Shown: one piece after another, positions 25,268-46,000 of the stretch
How the letters are laid out: each line of letters begins with the position of its first letter
Numbering within the stretch: position 1 is the stretch's first letter
Origin: Dipylidium caninum
Taxonomy: Eukaryota > Platyhelminthes > Cestoda > Cyclophyllidea > Dipylidiidae
Direction of reading: 5' to 3'
Assembly (NCBI GenBank): GCA_017562135.1
Contig: QEYB01000999.1
Span: forward strand, 1-64,000
DNA: 64,000 bases
Position numbers and translations under genes: made by a program
The notes under the pieces: model-generated
Database searches by the model: none
Seen by the model: only the letters and a program-made list of their open reading frames with translations
Told to the model about the DNA's origin: nothing

Positions 25268-25950
25268 ATTCGACAGCACACTAGAGAATACAGTGAAAGG
25301 GACCGGTACCATCTGCATTCTGTCATATCACTCAACAGCCTCAGCATCTACGATCCTAGTGAGCGCCTCAGTCAGAAGAGACTTATCAAATCTTCGGCCT
25401 ACACGGACGATGAGCTGTTGGGCCACATCGTCAACGGGCTCCTCCCAAAGACATTTGACGTTACATAATCTTTGTGAGCAGAATAATGTACTGACCACCC
25501 ATTTCAAATTGTATTTGACTTCAAAATGCAAAATCTACCTGTCAACTGAATGGATTCGAAGTACATCTGGGTTTCATAAGTGGCACGCGAGCGAGGTAGG
25601 GCTACATATTTGGCATCGCCGAATTTTACCCTCGATGACGTAGAAAAGCCCATTTTTTGTGGGCCACCGTAATGCGCTGTGTCGGAGGATTTGGTAGCCT
25701 TTAAGTTGAAAAGCCCAATAAGATGCCACGTGGTGCATGGATGCTTGCAGTATAGCATTGTTAGGGTTTGTAATTCCTCGTCTTGTGCCACTGCTTCAAA
25801 CAAGAATGGGCTCGTGTTTATACTTCGAGAGCTGTAACTATGCATTTCACTTGAACTGACATTCAACAATTTAGCGCCTTCGCAGGGTCGTGCAGATCCA
25901 TTGTATGAGTAGATGGCGAAGATGGAAAGTGACCTTATTTCCATCATCAT
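25268..25950. pseudogene. Possible retroelement debris (gag-like frame, opposed pol-like frame)
   Basis: A stop-bounded frame without a start codon at 25268-25468 (+, 66 codons) contains SAYTDDELLGHIVNGLLPKT. That is reminiscent of the end of a gag capsid domain, with an apparent frameshift after FDVT into LHNLCEQNN. On the minus strand at 25950-25504 a 148-aa frame contains AVAQDEELQTLT, reminiscent of the linker before the integrase of gypsy-type pol proteins. The two lie in opposite orientations, so at best this is scrambled wreckage. No LTRs, protease, RT or integrase motifs were seen. The call rests on impression, and chance ORFs are a real alternative. Confidence 0.25.
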
Positions 25951-27180
25951 CAGGCGTAATATTCACTGCCCTTGTTCTCTCCTCTCGTGGCACTCTGGTC
26001 TCAAGGGCGTGGACGACATAAACGTTGCGTGGAGTCGTTTGAATACACACATAAAAAGGAATAAAGCAGAGTAAAATTGGGCAGATTCATACATTAAGAC
26101 CAATGGTCTCACACCATATACATAACAAACAAACAGCTAAATAAGGCGAAAGTTGAAATCAGAAAGCACAGGGCTAAAGACTTCATAGACAAGAGGATTA
26201 ACAAATCTTCCCAGTGTACAGGTTAAACGCATGTCCCCGCATCTCAGCATTTCTATGCAACGACTCACACCCCAATTTCGTCAGTTCTAGCCCTCATCTC
26301 CTCTCCACATCACAGCCAATTAACATATATAATGCTCATGGTTAATAATGCTTTTATTAAATTCGTCCGTTAACTCGTTATGAATTGACGTTTACATAGA
26401 TCTACAGCATATCAAGGGTACAACACCGCCCATAAATAAATAATTTAAAAAATCATCTCCCCAAAGTAACACGCACAATGCGAATCCAGCTAATAACATT
26501 ATAATCCCCGCTTCGCAATCATTCTATCCTACTCGCAAAGGAATATATAGTCTGTGAATTAAGAATAACATCAAATTTAACAACCCTACATCATATAAAA
26601 GACCTGAAATGTGATTAATTTTAGACTGTATCTTGAGATTCCCCAAATTAATCCAGCTCAAAATCCGTGACTTAGGCATACACTGAAAAACTTTTCATAG
26701 TAACCCAAACGACTACAACAATATTACTTAATTTCCAAAAGGATAACCAACGCTCGCCATATAACTCGATAAGAGTGATGAATAAAAGTCCAAACTTATA
26801 TACTAAACAAGCATGTAATTGGCTTGTAAAAGCATTTGCGGCAAATATATACTTTTGTGGTCCTACCTAATGATATAACGTATCAGAAATATAGAAAGCA
26901 TGCTTGTACCCTCAGCTTGAGCCATATGCAATTGAGTTGGCAGGAAATAACGGAAAGTCTTTAAATAAAGCGGATAATAAAAACACGGTTCAATAAAATA
27001 TGCTATATTTCGCCACCACACAGAAAAAATCTGTTGGTTGATAACACAGATGGAGCAGAATTGAAGGAAGACTGGTCGGTAATGCGCAAGAAACAAAACG
27101 TCTCCAGTCAGGAAAACGAGTGATATTCATCGTGTCCAAAATGTCACATGTAACTAAGTTTACGCATTCAGTCACCTTAT
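25951..27180. other. AT-rich intergenic, no recognised gene
   Basis: AT-rich unique sequence. The minus-strand ORFs at 26863-27175 are short, overlap each other and show no recognised homology or splice context. I see nothing else here. Confidence 0.6.
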
Positions 27181-27337
27181 AACGCCCGCATTTTAGTTAA
27201 TTATTAATTAATTATTAGTTATTAGTTAAATTTAAGGATTCGAACAGCATATAAATATAAATATATGGTGCATATATATATATATATGGTGTTCGAATCC
27301 TTAAATTTAACTAATAATTAATTAAAATGGGGGTGTT
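27181..27337. mobile_element. Palindromic MITE-like element
   Basis: A nearly complete inverted repeat of about 157 bp. The left end is AACGCCCGCATTTTAGTTAA and the right end, reverse-complemented, is AACACCCCCATTTTAATTAA. Both arms continue inward through an ATTAATTATTAGTTAAATTT stretch to AAGGATTCGAACA. The left arm has a 7-bp duplication (TTATTAG). The loop is AT-rich, with a TATATATATATATAT run near 27272. No coding capacity is present. Size, palindromy and shared ends fit a foldback MITE. A target-site duplication is not clear. The GTTCGAATCC in the right arm looks like a tRNA B box, but no tRNA is present. Confidence 0.6.
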
Positions 27338-27772
27338 GATATATATACATAAGTGCGAGTAAAAAAATTATGCACAGCTTCATTTCGCTGCAGCTATTGG
27401 TTTATTTTAGCAATATGTATAAATTACTTCCGCAATGATTCCAGGCCAAAGTATGCAAACTTTAAATCCAGGCAAATATAACCAAAGACCTTTTGCCAAT
27501 TTCCTGTCATAGTGATAAGTGGTGCATATTAAGCTAAACACAGACCTTTCGTTAATTTAATCTATGGATTAAACTTGTCTCTGATCGTTTAACGTGATTC
27601 CATTTAATTAATATTACCTGACATAAGTACCAGTTTGTATTGTGACGCTAAAAATTCATGATAAGCAATGGTACTCTTTGATATATTAATTAAGCTGGAC
27701 ATATACTTTTAACTACTCAAGTCTGCGGGCTGTTAAGGTCACCCCGCTCCCGTGTTCTGCTTCGTCGGTTTC
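27338..27772 (+). other. Upstream region / 5' UTR candidate of GFAT
   Basis: AT-rich sequence turning GC-richer near 27720-27770 just before the GFAT start codon. It presumably holds the promoter and 5' UTR. No TATA box, initiator or spliced-leader acceptor could be fixed with confidence. Confidence 0.35.
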
Positions 27773-35179
<7,407 letters not shown>

Positions 35180-35360
35180 TAAATTGAGGAAGCCGTTTAG
35201 CAACCATGATATCTAAAAATATGGTCATTCTTTTCATTTTTTTTGGTCATTCAAAATTTCTACTAGGCCTTTCATATATCTGGTTCCATTCCAAATTGCC
35301 ACACAAAATGAGTACGTTTGAATTGTGCAATGTCTACTGTAACGATATCTATTCCTTTTA

Positions 35361-35366
35361 AATAAA
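35361..35366 (+). terminator. GFAT polyadenylation signal
   Basis: An AATAAA hexamer about 180 bp after the GFAT stop codon, the first on this strand at a plausible distance. Confidence 0.55.
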
Positions 35367-35379
35367 TGAATAGACTGAA

Positions 35380-37077
35380 TTACTAAAAACCATATTTTTG
35401 TTGGATTCTTCGTGCTGGTGAATTGTAAATACAAAAGAAGGCAATTGCGTTGAGGACATCAGTTATATTCTCATAGCGTTTGTGATCAAAATTATTCTGG
35501 CCAAATGTATTCAGTTCAGGGAGCGCTCTCTCATTCAATTCTATCGTGAAGAGGTGCCTTTGCGTAGGATGACCATGCTGACGGGTGGTGATGCGCATAT
35601 TTAGGGTGAACTAGAGCGTATTTAACAGTTTGCATTGCTAGTCTTGAAAGCAGAGAAAATGCTTTAATATAAACCACTCAATTTATTACTCGGAAGAAAC
35701 CTTGATTCTTTGCATGCTGTTTGAATCTTTTTTAACGACCTGCCAAGGGCCTTTGATATTGCTTCTCAACACCTGTGACTTCAATGGTTGCAAATTAGTC
35801 CGAAGTAATTTTACTAAGGAAAAGCGTAATGATTGCCCAGTTCTTCGTAATGCTAAATGAGTGATAATGGAAATAATAATTTGCTTAAAGACGATGGTTG
35901 CTCCTTGTGTATTCTGTCGTTCAAATAGGTCCCATTCAATTTCAGAAAATAATTGTACGGCATGGGTACCGAGAAATGGGATCCTTTTATTTTCACTCAC
36001 GGATAATAGCTATAGAGATTTCTCTAGAGACAGTCTACGAAATATTTATTGAGGTGTTTTAAGTTTCCAAGAAGACATTGGAGTCACGTGTAGACTGTAG
36101 ACTATGGACCTGATAAGTTGCATGTTCCTTAAATTTATTGGACAAGTTAAGGTCGTTGATGATAGTAAAATGGGGTGGGGTAAGAGTGTCAAAAAGCGAG
36201 TATAGCTGTTACAAAAAATTAGTTTTAAATGTGCAAATAACTTATTTCTATGGCAGACGCAGCAGTTCAATTTCAGAAAAGCTCAACTGCAGTAGTATCA
36301 ATGTATTCTTGTTAACGACGGTCCTTTGCTACCTGCGCTGAAGTTGAGAGGGGTTATAAGATAGCTATTTGTTGGTAGGGCATATCTTCATATAGGTATG
36401 GTTTCTGATTGGCAGCTTGTCAAGTCGACGTCACAAAAGCAATTTAAAAATGACGGATTCAATATAATTCAAAGTAGCTTCTAAGCACATGTGAAGATTA
36501 AAGTTACAATATAGGCCAAATTTAAACAAATACCCCTGAGTCGGTATTTAAAGCATTGTAATCCATGAAGACCGAGGCGGTAGTTTGTTGTTATGGCTCA
36601 TTGCCAACGGACTCCATTATTATGGCCGTACACTTAAAATGTTTTAAGGGAGAGAACTGAGAGTTTTTTTCTCCTAAACTTTTTAATAAAATAACTGGGG
36701 TAAAAGGTTTACTTTATCTTGTGCGAAGCCATCTTTTTTCAAAAGTTATACCCCACAATTTTTTTCAAAAGTTTATAAGTCAAAAATTCTCGTCTTTCGA
36801 AATTAGAATCAAATTTTACGCCCTTGAAACATATAGCATATGACACAACGTTCTGTTATGTTCTGCAAACTACAATGCTAACTGAAAAACCATTTTACAC
36901 ACGTTTACGCAACAAGAAACATTTTGTAGCTTCCACAAGGCGCCAAGTTTTCACATCCAACGAGTAAACTTTTAATGCATCAACTAGATTACAAGTTTCT
37001 TTGCATAGTTTTGCGCGGTGGCTATTAGTTGTTTGGGCTTAAGACGGTACTTCTTACCTCGCTCTTTTTGCTCACTG
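35380..37077. other. Intergenic between GFAT and alpha-mannosidase II
   Basis: About 1.7 kb of AT-rich sequence. Minus-strand ORFs (35383-35598, 35686-36000) are short and unrecognised. The stretch must contain the mannosidase promoter, but no core element could be fixed. Confidence 0.55.
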
Positions 37078-40000
37078 ATGTTCCTACGAAGGTCCTTTAA
37101 ACGCATATGCGTTATTTGCACGGCCTTATTTGTCATCTCTTTTTTTTCATACTGTTATTTGGGAAGTGACAATGAACCTTCGAAACCGTTCCGTAAATAT
37201 TTGAGCGACTTTATTAACCAACGGTTTCAACTTGATGACAAAATCGATGATTCGAATAATGTGAAGTAAGGGTGTACATCTGCAGTATTCATTGGACTTC
37301 AAAATGATTTCTCCTGTTCTTAGTATTCTGTGAAGCATTTAATCTTCCTTTTTGCCCTTTTTTCATTACTAGGTATCAAAGTTCGATGAAATGTGAACAG
37401 CAGTTTTATATGCAAAACGCTGATATAGAGGTGTGTTATAACTGAGTTTGTATGTTGTGTGGTAAATGGAATAACCGGCGTACATCTTGCTGTATATAAT
37501 CCTAGATTGAACCCCTCTATGAAAGAATTTCTTTTGAAAACAAACCTGGAGGCGTCTGGACACAGGGTTTTGATATTTCGTATTCACCGTCTGACTGGGA
37601 CAAGAAGAAACTTGAGGTTATCATTCTGCCTCATTCTCATCAAGATGCTGGTAATTTCTAGAGTCCCTCCTTGTATGTTTTTTGCAAAGTTTTTCGTATT
37701 AATGATATTACACATCTTATTCGCACATGACTGTTTCACGTGCATGTCCACGAAAGCAAGCTCTACAGCTACAAATGTGATAGTTCGATTCAAAGACTGA
37801 GCACATGGCTGTTGTATTTTGTACAATCTATCCTAGTTTTCCTATTTAGACAAGGATATGGATGGAAATCTGACCTTTTTCTTATTTTAGAAAACGTTTA
37901 GCCTTATGTCTGGTCAGTGAAATGATTCAGACAGTTTTTATAACAGATGTGGTTGTCCAGCACTGACTCCATTCTTCTTTGGGTTCATTGGATTTCCCGT
38001 TATTTCATCGCAGCACTCTTTTATTCTAGGCGCATATCTTTCTCATACGCCTGTGATCCTACTTTAGGGGACGATTTCCCAGTGGCTTAAGTTTTCATGA
38101 GCCCAGTATCAAATAAACCGACTTTGTATTACACTGGTATGGCGGAATTTTGATGATTATAGCGAATAGTTATTCCCAAGAGCTGTCTAGCGTTCTAAGG
38201 TGTGCGTTTTTTTGATTACAATTTGTCCAATAAGTTAATTTGACCTAAAGTCGTTTTACCAATACGCGCTTTTGTAGAACATTTGCTTTTACCTTCCTCA
38301 CACGCAACACCCATTGTCATCCATTTCGGATACTCTTCATGCATTATCGGAGGTAGACTGAAGCGTGCTTAATACCAACAATTTTATGGTGACATCGAAA
38401 GTTCGATGCATTTGTTTCTTCGAAAAAAATTAATCCGCTTCATAACATGTTTGTTTTTTCTTACGCTAAGGTTGGAGAATGACGCTGGATAAATATTTCG
38501 AGAGGAGTACGCGTAGAGGTCTCGATGCTACTGTCGATTTTCTGCGCAAAAATCTTGGTGCTCGTTTTATTTACGCCGAGATCGCTTTTTTGGATAAGTG
38601 GTGGCAAGGACTTTCTCTTTCCGTGCGCGCTCTTTTCACCAAGTTAGGATTTCTCTCACAACTGAAATTGTTATTATTAACGCTCACTCGCAAACATGCT
38701 GCCACGCTGACGACAGTAAACTATTTTTTTCCCTTTTCTCTTCTCTATTTGACCAGACTAGTTCGCGAAGGCCGCTGGGAAATTGCTACAGGTGGTTGGA
38801 TCATGAACGATGAAGCGACGACCCATTTTAGTGCTACCATCACGCAACTCATTGAAGGTCAACATTGGATGCTTGAAAATCTAGGGAAGTAATCATCAGT
38901 CTACCTTACCCTTTGTTGATCCAGTATTATCTCGATTACGGTTTATCTGCTCTTCCTTTAGGCGTTCTTCCTAACGTGAGTTGGGCGATTGATGTTTTTG
39001 GCCACAGCACTACGGAGGCATACATCCTATACAAAGTCGGTATAAAAGACATTCTTATTCATCGAGTCCACTATGAAGTTAAGAAAGCTCTGGCCGAAAA
39101 ACAGGCTCTTGAGTTCACTTGGCTACAACTTTGGGGTAAGATTTAACTTGTCCAGCCCTCTATTCCAATTCTTTTAGACTCAAATGGAGAGGCAAAAGTC
39201 CTAACCCACCTCCTTCCTTTCTATGCGTACGATATTCCCCACACATGTGGGCCTAATCCCGCAGTCTGTTGTCAGTTCGATTTTATGAGAATTACATTAA
39301 AATGCCCGTGGGGCATCCAGCCAAAACTCATCAACCCATTAAATGTACAAGAGAGGTTAGTCGGTTCAGATTCTGCCCTATTTTATATCTCTGTCAGTCA
39401 TTTACTTATTCCACACCCATACTCCGTACCCTCTTCGATTCGGCTCATTGATTTTTGCTTTCATTAGTTGTAAAACCCTATTCTTATGTCTTGATGTAGT
39501 CATTTTAATGTTTATTTAAAAGTAAATTAGATACGTTAGGTGCTTAGTGCAACTCTTTGATCTAAACCAAGTGTGCTTCCATCTGATTCCATGTCATTTT
39601 AGTTACTCAACGCAATGTATACTTTACCTACTACTTTAACCTCCGTTCTCTTAGCATCAGAAATATAAATGGGATTAAAGAAGTCTTCTCCTTTCCCTAG
39701 AGCCCAATTGTTGGTGGATCAGTATCGTAAGAATGCAAAATTGTTCAATAACAACGGTGTTCTCTTGGTGCTCTTGGGGGACGACTTTCGGTACTTGACT
39801 GCGGAAGAATGGATTCTCCAAATTTCGAACTACCAATCTCTTATTGATCACATTAATGCTAATGCGTCAAATAATATGCACGTGAGCAATTTTTGTGTTC
39901 TTTTGACTTTATCTCATCCGTATGTTCATTTTATTTCTCCACTACATCCATCTCAGCACTTTGTACCCCCTTCCCCCTCTGCTCCTTTGATCAGGCGCAT

Positions 40001-43000
40001 CAATAACTTTAACTTCCCTATGCAAATGTCAGCACTTTTATTTTACCGAGTATCTTTACGACCGCGCAAATTTCTTAAAATAAATGGGGAATTCTTCAAC
40101 TGATCACCCTCGAACTCATAGCACCGCTTTCCGTGCATCATAACGACTTGCGATGCGTAAAGTGATGCAAACACGTAAAATCTCTTCATTCTACCGTTTC
40201 ACATCCCCACCACCTCAGCTATGTGTCTTGCCAGACGTCGAATGACCGGATATTAATTAATCGGCACGAGGCACACCACTTTTTCTTGATAAATAACACT
40301 TCATTTTACCTAAACTTAGCTCTTTAGAACGTTGTGAACGATGGTAAGGTTTTTAATGAGTGAAGTTTTGTATTAGACACTCATCTACATGGGCGATTAA
40401 GAATTAACTGATCGCTATTTTCACCATACAGCACACTTCAAGTCATTGTTTGATTGTGTGCTACGGGTATGAATGAGTTGATAGGACTGGGCTATGATGG
40501 CTTTGAAGTTGTATATGTACGGATTGTCATACAAAGTTCTCTTCTCTCTTGCCTTTGTCCAGATTCGGTTTGGCACACTCTCCGAGTATTTCCGTCTGGT
40601 ACGTTCACGCAAAAGCGTGAGTGAATTCCCCACTTTTCATGGCGACTTTTTCACATACGCAGACCGAGACAACGATTATTGGAACGGCTACTTTACTAGT
40701 CGTCCCTCATACAAGGCAATTTCTCGATTTTTGGAAGCCGAAGTGAGGTGAGTTCACCTAACTATACCCTCTTGGTACCGCCCGATTACCTACTTTACGG
40801 TCCAAGTGTGTTTTCGTTGATTCTTTGGATATCTATGAGCTCTGATTCATATGACAGTTTTCCAGAGCACGATATTACTAGGCTGATCTCTATTTATTCC
40901 TCTTGTTAGGACCGCAGACATTCTATTCTCTCTCGCTCGCCATTGGTCTGGTGCGTTCAACCGTATTGAGAAGGTATTCGTCGCCCTCTACGGTCACCTT
41001 ACAACGGCCCGACGCAATCTCGCCCTTTTCCAGCATCATGATGCTATCTCGGGCACATCCAAATATGAAGTTATGGAGGACTATCGTATCAAGTGAGTTT
41101 TTTTCCACCCTTATTTTCGGCTGTTATGCTTGCCATTATGCCTGTACCCGCAACCACTTCGAATTCATTCCCCGTCTAATTTACGCTAATTCCTCAAATC
41201 AAAATATTTGTTACTTTTGGTTGCTTTATTCTTTACCTGATGGTGTTGTAATCAGTCCCCCTATCCACTTTGTCTTTCTCCACCACCAATCATTGTCTGT
41301 TCATTGTAGATCTATCTAATCCCTTTGCATACTAGCCTAATCATTTTTTGCCTTCGCTCACGTATTCACTTGATTTTCGTGCTTAGATCATCCTCGTTAA
41401 ATTCTTATCGTAATTCTAGGTTGTATTCGATTGAGTTCACTTGAGAAGTCCTTTAATATGTGGTTTTCGTCTTTTGTCAACTTTCTACTAGACTAAACGA
41501 GGCCCTTCTTGCTGCTCGCAATGTTTCCGCTAACAGCCTTGCTTACCTTCTTGGCCACAACTCTCTTGAAGTCTGTACCATCCTTGAAAAGGAAGTTCTT
41601 ACTGGCGATAGTCCTGTTCTAATTCCCGCCAATCCACGTTGGGTCGAAGCCTCCACTCCAGAATTCTTCACCATCATTTGGGATAGTTTGGAAGCCTCCA
41701 AAACCCTTTACATATTTAATTCCCTCCCCCGTATTCGCGATCATCTTCTCCGCCTCCAAATTAACATGACGCTTCTCTTGTGGCATGTTAAAATACAAGT
41801 GAAGCAACCACAATCCGTATCATTCATCGTTCAACCTGAGAACGGAACCACCCCATTTCGTGTCCAGCTTGAGCCGTGGATTATGTTTTGGAAGTCTCAT
41901 TCCCCAGACCCCTTACTTCATCTCTCCGCAGGCCCTATTCGTCTGGCTCCTCTGGAGGTGACTCGGGTCACCTTGAAGCTTGTCACCGAGTCCTCACACA
42001 GCCCTGCTGTTATGGTTGTCAAACCGATGCTTTATGGATTCGCCTCGATTCCGTAAGTTGTTAATTTTGGTGCTTTTTCGACAACTAAATCCCCTAGACC
42101 TCAATTTGCCATGTTCTACACGGAAGGGAATGTGAATTCTCTTGTCTCCAAGCTTGAATCCGACCTGATACAATTGGTCTTCGATAGTACCACAGGACAT
42201 TCACAGGTGAGATGACAGCCCTTTCCTTTTCTGCCTTTCATCCGCTCACCACATATTGCACTAATTCGTGTGAGATTTTTTTATTTATTTCTTGAAGATG
42301 TTGATAAATAGGAAGACAGGTGAATCACACCAGCTACTGGTGGGCTTTGAATTGATGAAACCGAGTCCAAATCCCGGCAGTTCAGGTGCCTACCTTGGTG
42401 CTTCGTATGCGTCAAAAGAGGTTTGTCTATTGAGTTTTTTGGTATTTCATTACGCCTTTCAACCACCAATGCTGATATCTCGGTGTTCTCTTTCTTTTGT
42501 GTCGCGTTTGAACAATTATTGTGTTTGCACCGAGTACTGACCAAATATGGAAAGCGGGGCAAAGTATTCCACTCTAGTGGTAGTGATGTTTATCGACACG
42601 ACATACTACTTTTTGCTTTCGTATCCATGACTTCGAGTAATGTTAGCGTTACTTCTTCTCCGTTTCATTTTTTTTTACTGCCTCTTTCCCAATGGATCAA
42701 AGCAGTATCCAAATTCGCGGCGTTCGTGTCTTTGTCTACGTTTCCGTTCAAGGCTTCCTCACATTTCATACTCAGAATTAGAACAGTTTCCTTGACCTTA
42801 TAGTGGTGTGCGAGCCTCATCTTTTAGTTTTTACTTTACTCAGAGAATGTGAGCCCAACGGTAACTGTTCTTTTCTCCTTCCAGCATCTAACATCAGAGA
42901 CCGTTAAAATGCGTGTTCTTCGAGGTCCCTTAACCGAGGAGGTTACGACGTACTACCCCCAGGTGGAGCACACACTTCGCGTCTACAAGTCTAGTCAGTT

Positions 43001-46000
43001 GCTTGCCTTCCTCCCATTCTTTCCTTTTTGGCTTTATTTGCATAATCCTCTTTTTGAAGATACTCCCGGACGCCTGGCCTTGGAAATAGAAAACATTGCC
43101 AACCTAACCGACGCTAAAGAAGGTATCGAGCTCGTTATGACTCTTCAAACTGACGTTGAAAATACCGATGGCGTCTTCTTCACCGACTCTAACTGCTATC
43201 AGGTGAAGTAATGTGACTTAACGAGTCTTTTTTCCATCTACTGATTCATACTGAGTTGAAGAGGGGCTGATAAGAACGTATGAATAGTGTATTTAATTGT
43301 TATACAAGTATAGTCGGATAAAACAGATTTTATTCACTTTGTAGATGATGCGACGGAAATACTACAAAAAAATGCGTCAATGGGGCAATGTCTACCCCAT
43401 GACTTGTGCAGTTTACATTGAGGATAGTCATTGTCGCGTCACCCTTCTGTCGAGTCAGTCCCTCGGTGTGATGGCAGGTGAAAAGACTGGTGAGATTAAG
43501 GTATGGTTGGACCGTAAAATTCTTTTCGATGATCAACGCGGTCTGGACGAGGCTCTGGACAACGTCAAGCCCAGTCGTTCAGTTTTCCGAGTTCTCATAG
43601 AGAACATTTTACCGAGCGGTGAATTTCGTCAGGACCTTGAGATGATGCCACTGGTTGGTTTATTTGCCTTTTAATGCCAGTTGACTGATCACCCGAATTC
43701 CTACCCTCTCAATCTTTCCCTCCCCCCCCCAATTTGTATCGCAGCCCAGTCTTACCGCCGAGGCGCATTACGTCCTGAATGACCTCACCTTCCCGGCTTC
43801 GCAATATTTGGCCAACTTCAATCCAGGTCGACTGGTTCCTAGTCTAAAATTGATGGGTTCAGGTTTTCCCTGTGACTATGATCTAGTTACAATGAAGACA
43901 TTTTTCAGTAAATCTGATCGCTTTAATGGTAGGTACTGGCCGTTTGTCAATTTGATTTAACTACGTACCTGCATAATCGCGTAGTCCGCCTTATAATTAT
44001 GGCTACATCCACTCGGTCTTGACAAATCTTTGATGAGGTTAAGACTACGTTTCGTATCTGATTGGTTGTAACCTAGCGTCCTAACTCTAAGCACTTAAAA
44101 TGCATCCGTTCGCATATACCTCCGTATTATTGGTGTGTTGAACCACTGTTGAGGCTAACTCCGCCTGTCGATAGCCAAAACTATTACCCCTGAATTAAAT
44201 AACCCCACATACGTAGCAGACAGGCTCTCAAATCGTCTTTGAAGCCCTTTTATCATTTTGGGGACTTTAAAATGTGTATTAAATAAAGATAAAACAACTA
44301 GATCAATTCTTTATATTATTTTATTCAAGCAAAATAACCTCCATGGGCATCTACGCCTTTCTGCCAACGTTTGGGCAAGTCTTTTGCCTTTTTGAACAAA
44401 ACTATGGTTTTTTAGTTGACAATCGTTTCACGGTCTTTTACAATATCATTTTAATTATTTTGCCTTTTTTTCTCTTAAAAATGATTTTTGATTAATAAAA
44501 AAGTAATAATCGTTCGAAGAAATGCCGGGTGAATATGAAGGCTCTGGTGAATTTTCATGCTGTAGAAAAGGTAGCTTGTCAGCAGTGAATGAAACATTAT
44601 ACGGTGATATTGCGACTTGCCGATTGAGCAATGCTGTTTGTTTTTCACTATTCATCGTACGCAGATGTTTTATTAGTCCTATGGCTAGTTCTTAGTTTGT
44701 ATTCATCTTCACGAATAGTTGTATGGGGATCGAATCCTACGGTCGTCCGTAATTCCTCGTTATCAACATGGGCTGGTGGTTTTTCCTCGAGGCTCGTTTA
44801 CGGTACTTGAATTGCCGGAAAAAGATTTGGGAAACCAGCATGGGGCACTTTTTTCATTAGTAGATCTATCGCCGAATGTCTCACTGATGTTTCTTGAAGC
44901 TCGTTGAGCTACGTTATGATTTCATTTGACTTCAAAGAAAAAATGGAATAGAAATGTGTATTGTTTTTTGTTTGATCAAGGATAGAAAGCAAACGAAGCA
45001 ACGAAAATTAACGTCGCAAGCCAGTGACCTAAAACTGAATAAGTATCATGGATGCTTTAAAAAGTTTAAAAATGTGTATATGAATCTCAGAGATGTTTAA
45101 CGAAAATGACCACCTCAAAAATTATAACTGATATCCACGTTAAACTGTCAGGGCATTATCCCTCCAGATCAACTGTGCGTGGCATTAGATTCGGGTCCAT
45201 CTTCATCGCATATGGAAGGTTGAATTTTTCATAAGGTGACAGAGACGGCATTCGATCAACGACCTGCAACCTGCGCGTCTCTTTTGCCTCGGTATGAAAC
45301 CGTTCCATTTTTGCGAAGAAATGTAATTGGAGATGAGAAGTGGGTGCCATACAATAATCCTGTAAGAAAAACAAGAGTTCTCCCAGAGAAGCACCTATTC
45401 CGACACCTATGCCATCACTAGCAATAATTATCACTTTTTGTGTGGTGGAATTTTTCTGGTTTCATACACTATGAATTGCTTAAACTTGGTCAGACCTTTA
45501 CAACGGCAGTGTATTGTGATCAACTCGTGAGGGTGAATGAGTCCTTAGCAAAACGATCTGTTTTGGTCAATTACGCAAAAAGGTTCCTTCAACATGACGG
45601 CGCTAAGCCTCATATTTCGAAAATGACAGTAAAAATCTTAGTATTTAACATTTGCCCCATTCACTTTGATCACCAGATCTCATGTCGTCAGATTACTACC
45701 TTTTCAGATCGTTAGCCTATATATCAAGAAGTAAAGACTCTGACAATATCGGAGAAGTGAAAACACGTCTGGAAAATTTTTCGATGCAAAATTCTGACAT
45801 TTCTAAAAAAAGTGGTGAAACAACTGGCGCTAAGCTGATAAGAAATGTTAAAGAATGATGGCAATTGTTATGTTGGTAAAAAGCACAAACTCCATACTAC
45901 ATACTTTTTTTGCCAAAAGAACATAAATCTGGTTGTTTTTTGGTTTACCTAGTAAGTCTACTAGCAGAATAATAGGTTGCTAATTTTCGAAACTACACTA

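Noticed and set aside
27283..27302. tRNA gene suggested by the GTTCGAATCC B box
   Set aside because: No A box, acceptor stem or cloverleaf can be drawn; the motif sits inside a palindrome arm.
37018..37077. Upstream extension of the mannosidase N-terminus
   Set aside because: That frame opens with GTG, not ATG; the ATG at 37078 gives a standard short cytosolic tail plus anchor.
44719..44907. Plus-strand 62-aa ORF
   Set aside because: The opposite strand reads as mariner helix-turn-helix sequence ([15 protein letters not shown]), so this is a shadow.
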